This document shows, piece after piece, positions 47,210 to 57,800 of a stretch of 64,000 nucleotides of DNA. Origin of the DNA: Armillaria gallica. Taxonomy: Eukaryota > Basidiomycota > Agaricomycetes > Agaricales > Physalacriaceae. Location: contig JBANDB010000009.1 of assembly GCA_037576215.1 (NCBI GenBank), positions 2,170,001-2,234,000 on the forward strand, given 5' to 3'. Within the stretch, counting starts at the first letter, position 1; every line of letters begins with the position of its first letter. The notes under the pieces were generated by a model. That model was not told the origin of the DNA, made no database searches, and saw only the letters and a list, made by a program, of their open reading frames with translations. The position numbers and the translations under genes are program-made.

Positions 47210-49594
47210 ATGTTCTCCACGCAAGCTACTATCCTCCCGGTTATCTGCTCATTAGTACGTCTGGCATCGCCCCTTTCGAACTCTATCTCATCACGAAACT
47301 CGTATACGTCAGGGATCCCATTATCGCTTCAAGAATGCCGAGCCAAGTTTCTCTCGCGTCATTCTCGAAGCTGTATTTGTCGGCCTTTTGACCGCCGTCT
47401 TAGGTTATTTCAGCTTTGGAGACTCCGCCAATCTCTCCAATGTTATCATTGAATTCATCGCTTCTATCGTGGCCTATTGCTTATTTCTCTCTCTTTCAAT
47501 CACTACGTATCGTCACTCGTCCATTCATCCTCTGGCCACATTTCCGGGCCCCAAAGCTGCCGCGACAACAAAATGGTGGATGGTTCATCGGATTCTGCTG
47601 AAAGGCGGACGCCACTCCAAAATTCAAGAGTAACTTCTTCTTAGGTGACTTCGAGCGCATCTAATTAACTCTGTTGACCAGGTTACACGCAGAGTACGGA
47701 CCATGGGTTCGGGTCGGTAGGGAACTAGTGTTGTGTATGCGCTGAACCATGCCTTAATACGCTGAATTCAGGACCCAATGAATTATCAATTAATTTACCA
47801 GCTGCGATACGACCAATATACAGCCAGCTGAGCAGAGCATCTTTCTACGAAGGTGGGTCGTGCGTAATTGAAATAGTAGAAAGCAGTTAATGTCTTTTGA
47901 TAAGGTATTCCTGCACCCGCCGACAGCCTTATCACTGTTGTCAATCGTAAGGTCCACGCACGCCGCCGGCAGGTGAGTCGTTTGTGTTCCTTTATTCCTC
48001 GCTTTGACAGCATTCGCATGAAGGCATGGAATAAAGCAGTGACAAGCGATGCCATGCGGTCTTACATCCCAATACTTGAGGTGAAGCGGCATATCTATAT
48101 CTACTCATAGCTCTTACTAATATTTCGACGAAGACTCGTACCTCTCAACTGTTATCCATCTTTCAACAGTTTTCTGACCAGAAAAAAGTCGTCAATTTGG
48201 ACCACTGGACAAACCTGTTCTTCATGTGTGTTATTCATATGTGTTGCGTACTTATCCTTTGTATTCAATGCATGGATTTACAGGGATGTTATGGGTGACA
48301 TGGGATTTTCGGGAGGATTCGAAACGATGGCCGCAGGGAAGGACGGTGAAGAATGGATTAAAACTGCGAGTCTTTCCATTCCCTATCTTTGTCTTCTCTT
48401 GACACTGTATGTCAGTTGAGTATGGGAGTTATATTTGCCAACTGTATGTTTTCCCTCCAAGATATATTCTTTAGGGATTCTAAGGATCATCAATAGCGAT
48501 GGGACAAGTGCCGTGGCTACGCAATCTGTTCAAATATCTGCCTCGTAATGGGCCTATAGAGTCTTTCCAAAAGGTAGGCTACTCACTTCGCGTATGAAAG
48601 GAACTGAATCATAAGTTTTCCCAGTTCACCCGAGCCAAAGTTGACGAAATACAGAAGAATTCTAAAGTACAGAGGAAAGATATTCTTGGGATCATTGTAT
48701 GTCTGTTGATCTTCTGGCATCCTCGGGCATTCAGCGAGAAAATTCACCATTTAGATGAACGAGAGCCCCGTGTCTCTAACTGCAGATGAAGCAGCCGCCG
48801 ATGCTTCCCTGATTGTTGTTGCCGCAACCGATACTGGTGTTCAAACCGTCACCACCTTATTCCGATATCTCAGTGTCGACCCAGAACGGACCCGCCGACT
48901 GCAAAAAGAGATAAGTTCTGCGTTTGTCGGTGATAATGGCGAATACGACTATCAATTATTGTTCACACTTCCGTACCTTGATGCCTGTATTCAGGAGTCA
49001 TTGCGTATAATTCCACCCGGTCCCTTTGGTGAGTGTGACTCCAAACTCTGTGAGTATTTGTACTCACAAGCAAGAAGGTCCTCCTAGGACAACCGGGCCG
49101 GAGGGAGTATACATTCTGGGTAAATGGATCGCTCCTAATACGACGGTTCATGTCCCAGTGTACACTATGCATCGCGACCCCGCCCATTTCGGCCCTCTCG
49201 TTGACCACTTCGTCCCCGAAAGATGGATTGAGTCTGAGAATCAAAAGAATCCCCTTTTGTCTCCGTGCAATTATGACGCATTCATGCCTTTCAGTTCGGG
49301 GTATGGTTCTTGCGTCGGAAAACATCTTGCACTACAAAACATAAAGTACGTATCTGTCCCTGTTCGCCGTCCAATCGTCTTTGGTCCGACTTGCTTTCAA
49401 GGATCCTGGTTTCCTCGATCTTCCATAAATTCGATATAGAACCACAGTCCGGGTTTGACCCGACCCAGTTTGATCAATCGTACAAGGTATGCGGCTAGGA
49501 AGCTCTGTACTGCGTGGCCTGACAGTTTTTTTGGCAGGAATACGGTCTGTGGACCCATGACGCACTGGAATTGATATTTAAGCTTCGGAAATGA
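47210..49594 (+). CDS. Cytochrome P450 monooxygenase, P450-3 (paralog of P450-1)
   Basis: The first exon MFSTQATILPVICSL splices (GTACGT-GTCAG) to SHYRFKNAEPSFSRVILEAV and two membrane helices. HPLATFPGPKAAATTKWW, LHAEYGPWVRVGPNELSI, HARRRQAWNKAVTSDAMRSY, DVMGDMGFSGGFETMAAGKD, AMGQVPWLRNLFKYLPRNGP, I-helix AATDTGVQT, K-helix ESLRI, FVPERW and haem loop FMPFSSGYGSCVGKHLAL follow. The last exons (DPTQFDQSYK, EYGLWTHDALELIFKLRK) end at TGA 49592-49594. Exon order and blocks match P450-1, so the two arose by duplication. Their haem loops differ and both lack the usual Arg before Cys. All junctions checked keep frame. Confidence 0.9.
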
Positions 49595-50519
49595 CAACCT
49601 AGTAGAAATGTCTAGACACTCGAGCTTGCCGTAAATGCAATTAATCTTATCCACAAAAGACCGTCATCTAAGCGTGATTACCTTCCTTCCTTTCATGACC
49701 ACCTCCGACCAGTGGAATATTCCCGGTGTTGAGCGTCTGCGAAACCGAAGTTCGAATGGGTCTAAAATATGATAGGATAGAACATCCTTCCTTTGCCGCC
49801 GTGAACGTCACCTCATCAATGCTTCTACTCCTGTCGCGCCCATTGGTCGACCTCCATAGGGACCGCTTGCCAGTGCGACTACTACTACTACTACTACTTG
49901 TGATCCGTTGTTCGAAGTGTACTTTTGCATATGTCCTATGACATGGTCCTTGTCTAGACTGGTGGTGGTCTCTCTAACCACTAGTCGTTGCAAGCAAGAA
50001 AGCGAGAGTCCGCTCATGTCCGTTGATGGAGAGTCGGGATCATCGGTGGTACCATACTTACCGACGCTAGCTCACCCCCGGGGTCCGTGAATGGGTGCCG
50101 ATTCATTGAAACCAGACATCCGTAACCGTGTTTCTCGCCTTACTTCCCACAACATTATCATTGAAATTGGTGGCTTGTTGGTGAAGGGAATCATTCGCCT
50201 CCTCAGTTGAAAGATCCATCTTACTCTCTCAACCACCTCGTACTGCATGTGAAGATGCATATTCAAGTAGGAATACGGCTGCTCTAGCGAGGTCCCTGCA
50301 AGTCCATACTTGCAAGTGCCAAGTTACCACCACCTCGAGTACGGCGTACCGAGTTTGAAACCTTTTGTAACAATTAAGAATAGCCGCTTATTGAAAAAGA
50401 ACCACTGAAGCAATGTATCATAGCCTTTTCTTGACCAACGACAGCTAGTCTACGGTGCTCAGAGTGAAATCACTACAAATAATAGCGTCAAAATAGCGTG
50501 CCTATGACCGCATTGTATT
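49595..50519. other. Intergenic with a short (CTA)n microsatellite
   Basis: No gene is supported. A (CTA)n run of about seven units lies at 49878-49898. Confidence 0.4.
49878..49898 (+). repeat. (CTA)n microsatellite
   Basis: About seven ACT/CTA units downstream of P450-3. Confidence 0.8.
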
Positions 50520-51380
50520 AGTCTTCAATTGTCGAGATAGCGGCTAAGGTGACGCTCACAATAGCATGTCTGCTACAGCCAATGGCTTAAATGAGAACAG
50601 GGAAACCCTAAAGAATGGCAGAACCTACCTCTGTTACTTTGGGACGAGCTTAGGGAACTTGGCCTTCACCTGATCACGCTCATTTTTGCGAACGAACTTC
50701 CACAGTTTTCCATTATCGCAATCAATGCGTTTTTCTAACTCTTTGGCAGCAAGTTGGCGGATATGATCATATCACGGTCGCCTTAAAAGCATCTTTCCAT
50801 GAGTTGATAACACTGAGCGACACGTACCGCTTGTTCTTGGGAACTAATGACGAAATTCGCGAGGGCAGGGATACACTCCGGATTCTTGTAATACTGTTGG
50901 TTCAACTGAGCAGTCGCCTACAGGCAATGGAGACGCATCTGAGCATAGAAAGTATGGGGGCAGTATTAAATGTGGGTCTCACAGCTTTCGCTTGTTTTTC
51001 GTCTTTGGAAAGTGTCTGTGTGAGTAGCGAAAGTAAACCCTGCGTGAAAGTGGACTAAATGGAAGATTAGACACTGGCGACGCGCACATCAGGCTAGATA
51101 GAGGACTCACAACTATCGCAGTGGGCAGAAGAAGGGGGAAAGTGTGAGATATGAGGGAAGACCATGGTGGTTAGGGGTTAAATGGATGACAAGAACGAGT
51201 GAAGGCAGTTCAAGTTTATTATTTGTCGGAGTTCAAGCGATACCTTTGGAACCTTTCTCCACTGGCACCTGTGTTGCCCGTGCTCGCAGCCGAGACTCGA
51301 TCCTTGTTGCCCAATTTCTACCCACTCTCAGTGATACTTTTTGTCTCGCCTGTGGCTGCCATCAACTTGCTATATAGACC
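50520..51380 (-). pseudogene. Truncated duplicate of the Kap123 5' end and promoter
   Basis: This stretch aligns along its whole length with 16388-17260, in the same orientation. It covers importin exons 1-4, their introns, the start of exon 5 and about 260 bp of upstream DNA. Exons are well preserved in frame: FTQGLLSLLTQTLS for FTEGLLSLLRQTLS; QQYYKNPECIPALA; IRQLAAKELEKRID for IRQLAAVELRKRID. The start codon is ATA instead of ATG, the end of exon 4 runs into TAA (KLVPK then stop), and sequence beyond exon 5 is absent. It is therefore a dead gene fragment. Shared introns and promoter show segmental DNA duplication, not retroposition. Confidence 0.88.
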
Positions 51381-51873
51381 TGCTATTGTACGATTCCTTC
51401 AGTATCCACTTTCTCGAACTGAGACTAACGGGATTTTGCATCGGTCGTGGGAGATTGATATCTTGTTTCTGTAGTAACTGATGGTCTGAACGCTCAACTG
51501 GCTGTTGTTCTCAGGGTTTGTCCACGAGTTGCCAGGTTCTCCCATCATAACATCGATGTAGGTATTTGACGACATATGCATTTTGCTTCGTAGATTTGTG
51601 TAACCTTCAGGCGCCAGTAGCTTCAGTCTAGAATACTGAGGACACTACTTACTAGCCTCGAAACTCGTAGACATGGAAGAGTTATTTGTGTTTTTAACTC
51701 CCACTGAGAACCAGTGAGCGCAGGAGGTAACTCGACAGTTAAGGCCTCGATACCGGGGCGACTGCTCCAGAAATCAAGTATAACAGTTGCAACGATCAGG
51801 GGTCGAACCCCGTGCGAAATCCAAAACGAATTCCGGACCGGTCCACCGTGCCGTTCACCAAATTTTTACCACC
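51381..51873. other. Intergenic upstream of the Bud21-like gene
   Basis: No gene supported. A T-arm-like word GGGGTCGAACCCC at about 51797-51809 is the only tRNA-like signal. It lacks a matching A box and acceptor stem. Confidence 0.4.
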
Positions 51874-52803
51874 ATGAATCCCCACAGTTCAGACGAAGAC
51901 GACGACGCACCCGAGGCCGTCTCGCTTTCACAATCGAAGAAACTCATCCAACAGCAGAACTCTTCTATCCGGCAATTCGAGAATGCTCAAAAGGAGAAAA
52001 AGCGAGCGAAGAACCGTGAACGGGACCGCAAGTTGAAGGAACAAGCCCTGGGACGGAAGAAGGGGAAGGATAAGGAGAGCTCTGGTGGTGAGGGCGACGA
52101 CGATGCTATTTTCCGGATGCAGCGAGCGATGAAAGAGGCTGGAGAGGAGAGCGACGAGGACATGGACGCGGAGATGCATGACGAAGAAGAAGAAAGCGAC
52201 GAAGAGGAGGAAGAATTTCATGGTTTTGACGCGCCACGAAAATCCAATCACCTCCCCGACCACCTCTTCGCCTCAGCAGCTGCATCCATACCCTCTGTCG
52301 AGAAGAAAACCAAGTCAAAATCCTCGAAAGAGGCCGAAAAGACCAGGAAACGGAAGAGATCTACAGCCAAGGACCGTGTGCTTGGGTGCGTTCTCTATTA
52401 TATTTCCTTCATACAGTAGTAACCATTAGGCTCTTAGATCCCGTGTCATCAGAGCGTTACCCGATCCCAATAAACCCCCTTCTGGTACATCCTCCATGGT
52501 CCCTACAGCAAAAGTTCGCAAGTTTCTCGACCGCAGTCTGTCTTTGAGGAAGACTGACAAACGTGTTCGGCGGTTGGGAACGGAGATCTGGTGCGTTCCT
52601 TCTTTTCCAACCAGCACAGTCGTTGTACTGACTTTTGTGTGTTAGTAAATATTGGAAGCATGAAAATAGACCATGGGCCAGCAACGCACTTTGCACGACA
52701 ATAGTCATAACACATTCCCGTTCTCCTTCTGTTGCACTACTTTGTATATATACGCTGCTATATCGACACGATCTGATGACCATAGCTGTCACTATCCTGT
52801 GTT
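51874..52803 (+). CDS. Bud21/Utp16-like nucleolar protein (probable)
   Basis: The start at 51874 follows ACCACC, with MNPHSSDEDDDAPEAVSLSQ first. A charged coiled-coil (QKEKKRAKNRERDRKLKEQA), a very acidic tract (DEEEESDEEEEEFHGFD), a basic patch (KTRKRKRSTAKDR) and a conserved-looking second exon (SRVIRALPDPN, VPTAKVRKFLDRSL, RVRRLGTEI) follow. The acidic-then-basic layout, the early DDDAPE block and a basic C-terminus fit Bud21/Utp16, a U3 snoRNP component of the small-subunit processome. The similarity is by pattern and not decisive. The first intron is 52387-52437 by phase. The end is uncertain: one reading stops near 52645, another splices at about 52648 to KYWKHENRPWAS and stops at 52803, overlapping the convergent phosphatase by 46 bases. 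Confidence 0.55.
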
Positions 52804-54455
52804 AAGAATTGCAAAGTATCCACAGATTCCTCCAGCCCACACCTTTCGCCAAAATTACCTGCTACAGCTTTCATATCCTCAGTCACGTAGGATGCGAAAT
52901 GATCCAAAGGACACGTCGATCCGGGACCGTAGGCGCATCCAGGAATGGGAACAGGTGCGTTGTTCACTCTTACTCGCACGTACACGCTCTCATCACCTGT
53001 TGACGCAGTCGTCGTCTGGTTGGCGACATGGTACACGCTATCACTGCTGCTCCAAGTCGAGCAGGACATTCTCTCAAGAACAACGTATCCGCGAAACGCA
53101 ACAAGATATGATGAGCGGAACGTCCTGTCCGGTCGGCGCTGAGTCTTGGATAGAGGGTAGATGCCAGAGTCCGACGTATTCCACAAACCCAAGGCGGATA
53201 TGATAGGAGGGAGATTGTTGTCATGCTACAAGCGACAGTGAGGACTATAGCGGGATACGGATTAATTGGTCATACCGAGAAACCCATGATGAGGGGAGGT
53301 GGGACCAGAGTGCCGCCTTCTACTGTTTTGTTGGGACCAACCTGGAAAGGTCCGAGATAGCCTTCACCCATGGGTAACCGACAGTGGCCGATAACGCATT
53401 CCCTGGCCCGGACCTTGGAGAGAAACTTATTGGCTGTCAGTTCGGAAAGCAGAATAAATGTCAAACCCATAATAGTAATTCAAGTCGTGGGCATACTCAT
53501 AGTCCAGCCATTCCGATTCTGAAGCATATGTCAGTGACCATAGCGAGTGCATGAGATTCTCTTACCTTCAAACACATCGCAAAATCTACGATCACCACTA
53601 ACCTCGTAGAGAAACCCACAAAGGTCACCCATTACTCCAACATCAGTTTCGTCTAGGACCAAGTCTCCTTCTAGGAACTGATTCAACCTGTCTGCCACGG
53701 CGCTCTGATAGAGAGCCCTGTATGCGCCACTGATGGCAGATCCGTTGTCTGCCTTAGCATACGCAGGGCAGGATGCAGAAGTCGTCAATGAGTCAGCAAA
53801 TGTATCGTTCACAGAGTCGGGAAGGGTGACAATGTGTCCTCGGTTGGAGTCTGTGTCATTGATGTAGTTTCCTTGAGACAGATATCCTCGCAGGAAATAG
53901 GCAGTTGTATCGACACATCGTTGTTGACCAGCAGACCTGCATATCGTGAGCAAGTCGTCGGAAAGGCGAGAGTTTTCAACATACCAGGCTGTAAAGTTGT
54001 CCCCACCAGGTGTAAAGTGGTATCGTTTTCGCAGATCCGCGCCAAGGGCGAACGCTTCACCAGCGCCGGTACTCGACAGATACAGAGACTGGTGGTCTTC
54101 GTCGTCAATCGGTGGAACCCAAGACGAGATGAATTTGAGAGGCCCACGCGCAGAGTAAGTGTGACTTTGGAACTTGTCGTAGAGGTTCTGCCAGCCTGTG
54201 TAAGAGCCAGGCTCTGGATATCGGCTATCCTTACGCGTCAGCTTCAGACAACAAAGCCAAAACTTGGACGTACGAGCCGTGTCGAAGGATATATGCAGCC
54301 TGGTCAACGATACATCCATCGGGTGTTTCCTTTGGGATGCCAAACTGCGAAGGCGCGTCAAAATACGGCGACGCAGGTCCGGAATGATGCAGCGGGTTGA
54401 ACGCGACCGAAGCGTAGAAGAGAGACACCGTGAAAGCGATGAACGAGAACATCAT
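52758..54455 (-). CDS. Histidine acid phosphatase (phytase/MINPP-like), one apparent frameshift
   Basis: A secreted phosphomonoesterase of the branch-2 histidine phosphatase clan. The first exon (from 54455) has a signal peptide (MMFSFIAFTVSLFYASVAF). The nucleophile motif RHGSRYPEPGSYTGW is completed by splicing about 54212-54275. Later landmarks are GPLKFISSWVPPIDDEDHQS, GAGEAFALGADLRKRY, NRNGWTM, the proton-donor motif HDNNLPPIISALGLW at about 53170-53225, and CPLDHFASYV near the end. Between YPWVKAISDL and VGPNKTVEGG (about 53325-53370) the frame shifts by one base, with no acceptable intron. A TATAAAA (54481-54487) lies only 26 bases before the first ATG, so the true leader is either minimal or begins elsewhere. 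It is convergent with the Bud21-like gene. Confidence 0.82.
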
Positions 54456-54729
54456 GGGCGAGCCGACATTGCCATCTGACTTTTATACCGGAAGACGGGC
54501 CAGAGAAGCACATAAGGGACACGATGAGAAACGTTCGTGCGACGGACCGGTGGATCAATGTTCTGGTGGGATTCGAATTTCGAAAGAGATAGATAGATAG
54601 ATAGATAACCGGACAAGGTCCCAATAAAGGAACGCCGGGGTTCTGTGCCGCCACTAAAAGTGTCACAGACTATAACACCCCATGCCGCTGTGATACCCTC
54701 AGTTGCGAGCCAAGGACGTCTCACGGGTT
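54456..54729. other. Phosphatase upstream region with (GATA)n
   Basis: A run of five GATA units lies at 54588-54607. The right end merges into the presumed LINE 3' end. Confidence 0.4.
54588..54607 (+). repeat. (GATA)n microsatellite
   Basis: Five GATA units upstream of the histidine acid phosphatase. Confidence 0.85.
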
Positions 54730-54853
54730 TAAAGTGTTACAGGGCGAAAGGAACCTCACGAAGAAAAGCAAGAAGGGACGATGCATTCCAGGGTCAAACG
54801 CCCTACTATCCATCAACCATACATATACACATACATACATACTCTCGTTGCGT

Positions 54854-57800
54854 TCACATGTTTCCTCCGGACGCAGCAGTATACAGCCAGAGTGGCGGTA
54901 TATATACCGGGACACTACGGAAGATTTCAAATACATTATGAACAAATTGTGCAAGCAGAGGCTCGGCAGCAGGTAACTGCAACAAGCAAGCCAGTCGGTC
55001 GTCGTTGCCAAGCGCATTCCATGCGACTAGTAATTGTGGGCATACCCGAAGGATGTCAACAAAAAATTTCCGTCGGAGGCAGACGAGACCGGGAGCTGTA
55101 GCACAGACGAGTAAAGCATGTTGCTCATCCTCTACTGCAACTCGACAGAAGCGGCACAAACGCCAGTCGCGGGGAATGTACGGGCGATATCGCTCCGACC
55201 ACCGCAAAACTTCCACAGCGAGCACATGGGAGGACATAAGCAGACGTGTAAGCGCTGGGATGGGTACAGTGAGATAGGAACGGCGAGACAAGGTGTTTTT
55301 GCGAGGATGTAAACCAACAACACCAGGGATGCGTTTCATAGAGAGACGAAGCATGGCACCCTTAACCATGACTTCAATTTCATCATTGAGAGATCGCAAA
55401 CAGACAGCCTCTATGTTGGCGATGAGAGACAATATCGTGGGGACAGACAGATCATGGTGGTTGAGAACAACGGAGGGAACTAACCGGGCAAGGACACGTT
55501 GTAAATCTCCGATCCAAGACGGTTTCCCAACCTCACGAAGAGCGACTGACTCACGCAGTGCGAGAGCCGTGAGGTGATCATTCGGCAATGCGCCAAGATA
55601 ACGAAGATACCGTAAGGCGAGCATGAGCCGGCGAAAATGCAGAGGCATAACACCTGAGAACCATTAGATTAGGGCTGGATCATTAGGAAGGGAACTAGTC
55701 TCACCTGTCTCTGCATGTAAAAAGCAAACTCCAGTCTTGGGGTGGACCCCGAGCAAATGACGAAGAAACGTCAACGAAACCTGGCGTAGTTCCTCAACCA
55801 CAGTCATATCAATATCGAGCACGATTTCACAGCCTGCGATCAAATAAGGGTCGACTTTGGCTGTATACAAAATAAGGCCTTCTTTCACTGGCAAAGAGCC
55901 AACACGGTTCTCTACACGAGAGAATATGGCATCTTTTGAAAGTCTGGCTTGAGTCGCCTTGACCTTGTAGTGTTTGTCGTACATATATGGGCAGACAGAG
56001 TCGAACCGAATGCCAACAAAGTTATACTCAGTGACATACGATAGCGCTTGATCAGCGACGATCAATCGAGGAATGGACTCTGACTGCAGAGCCAAAGATG
56101 TCCAGAGATGCGATTTTGGCACCGAGATTGACATGAAATTCTTTCGGCACCAGACATTGAGATGGTCAAGAGCATGCTGCAATTCCTCGGGCGAGAATGA
56201 CATGAGCGCAATGTCATCAGCATGCTCCACATGGGAGACATGCACCCCTTCCCACACAACATCATCCGGATGTTCAGGAATAAAGAAATCGGAGAAGTAG
56301 ATATTCCAGAGGGTAGGAGACAGAGAGTCGCCAGCAAGAACACCAATGGAAGAAGTAAAGGTGTCGGAACAAGATTTGCCGACTTTGACCACGTACTCCA
56401 TATCTCTGTACATCCGTCGGATCCAATCATACATAGCACCTCCGACACCAAGCCGGCGCATCTTTGTCCAGAGGACAGACAGATCAGTAGAAGGAAATGC
56501 GTTCTCGAGGTCGACAAAGGCAACATACAATACACGACCATCTGCGTGAGCACGATCAATGGCAGTACGAAGTATAAAAGAGTTGTTATGGGTACGATTC
56601 CCACGTCGGAAACCGTTCTGGGAACGAGGGAGAATGTCGGCGTTATCCATCCACTCTGTGACCCGATACTCAATGATGAGTGTCAAAAGCTTCATCAAAC
56701 ATGACTGCAGTCCGATAATACGGTAGTTTTCTGGCGTAGTGAGATCCCTCCCCGGGCCTTTCTTGGGTACAGCCGCCAAGAGACTAAGCAGCCAGGCATG
56801 GGGAATCTCATTGTTCTGTAGGCAGTAGTTGAATAGGCGAACGAGTTCTTCGGTAGGAATCGCAAGAACATCCTTTTGACTGATAGCATCAACCCCAGCA
56901 GCCGCATTTGCACCGTTGATTTCAAAGTGCTCCTTTCCACGATCCACGTCTGCAGCGAGCACAAGCCGTGAGAAGGACTGAAGCGGAGAGCAATCCTTGG
57001 TGCGATCAGGCAGGCTCTCCGCAAGTAGATCAGCCACGCTTTTCAGCACAGGGTCTATGTGAGCCGATGGAGCTGAGGGGGGATTCATACGGCTATGAAA
57101 CGTGTTTCCAAAGTCGTCAAGAGATATTGAGGAAGCAGGGGATTTAGGGCAACTCCATCTACGCACAAGTGACCACATCTGTGATCCCAAAGCGCACTGT
57201 ACCAGTTGTTGTAAATTTGACCACATACGTTCACGGACTTTAGTTCGGCCACGATGAGATTCTGAATCATCATCAACATCTACGGGCAAAGGGAGAGCAG
57301 GGGAACGTGTTTTCTCCCCATCAGTTGGAGATGAGAGAATATCCGTTGACACCTTGGACGCCATTGATCCGTATGTTACGAGGTCATGACAGCGGTCCGA
57401 CGAGATTGGAAGGGGAACGCAATCAACCTCTCCAAGAAATATGCCCTCGGTTGCGTTGTGCTCCAAAGCGACAGTCTTCGCCAGACGAGTCGCAAATTCA
57501 GCCTGTGAATGCTTTGCAGATTTCGTAGAAGCAACCCTAAACTCAACAGGACAGATACGGTTCTTTATGACCGAGACCAGGATAGACAATAAGTCATAGT
57601 CTGGACAGGCCATCCCATGCATCATCTTCTCAGGCGCAAAAATGCATATGTCATGAATCAGAGACTTTGAGGGGAGGTAAAGTGTCAAAGGAGATAATCC
57701 GGGAGCATGGCTAATAGCCAGACATATGCCTGCTAAAAGTGCGCGATGGCGAGTCTTTCTACCAGGCGGATATGCAGTCAGATTTCGCTTTGAACTAGTC

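Noticed and set aside
27166..49594. A complete secondary-metabolite cluster
   Set aside because: Three P450s and a membrane protein are present, but no terpene synthase, PKS, NRPS or prenyltransferase was found, and unrelated genes lie between.
51790..51815. tRNA T-arm-like GGGGTCGAACCCC
   Set aside because: No A box, anticodon arm or acceptor stem could be paired upstream.
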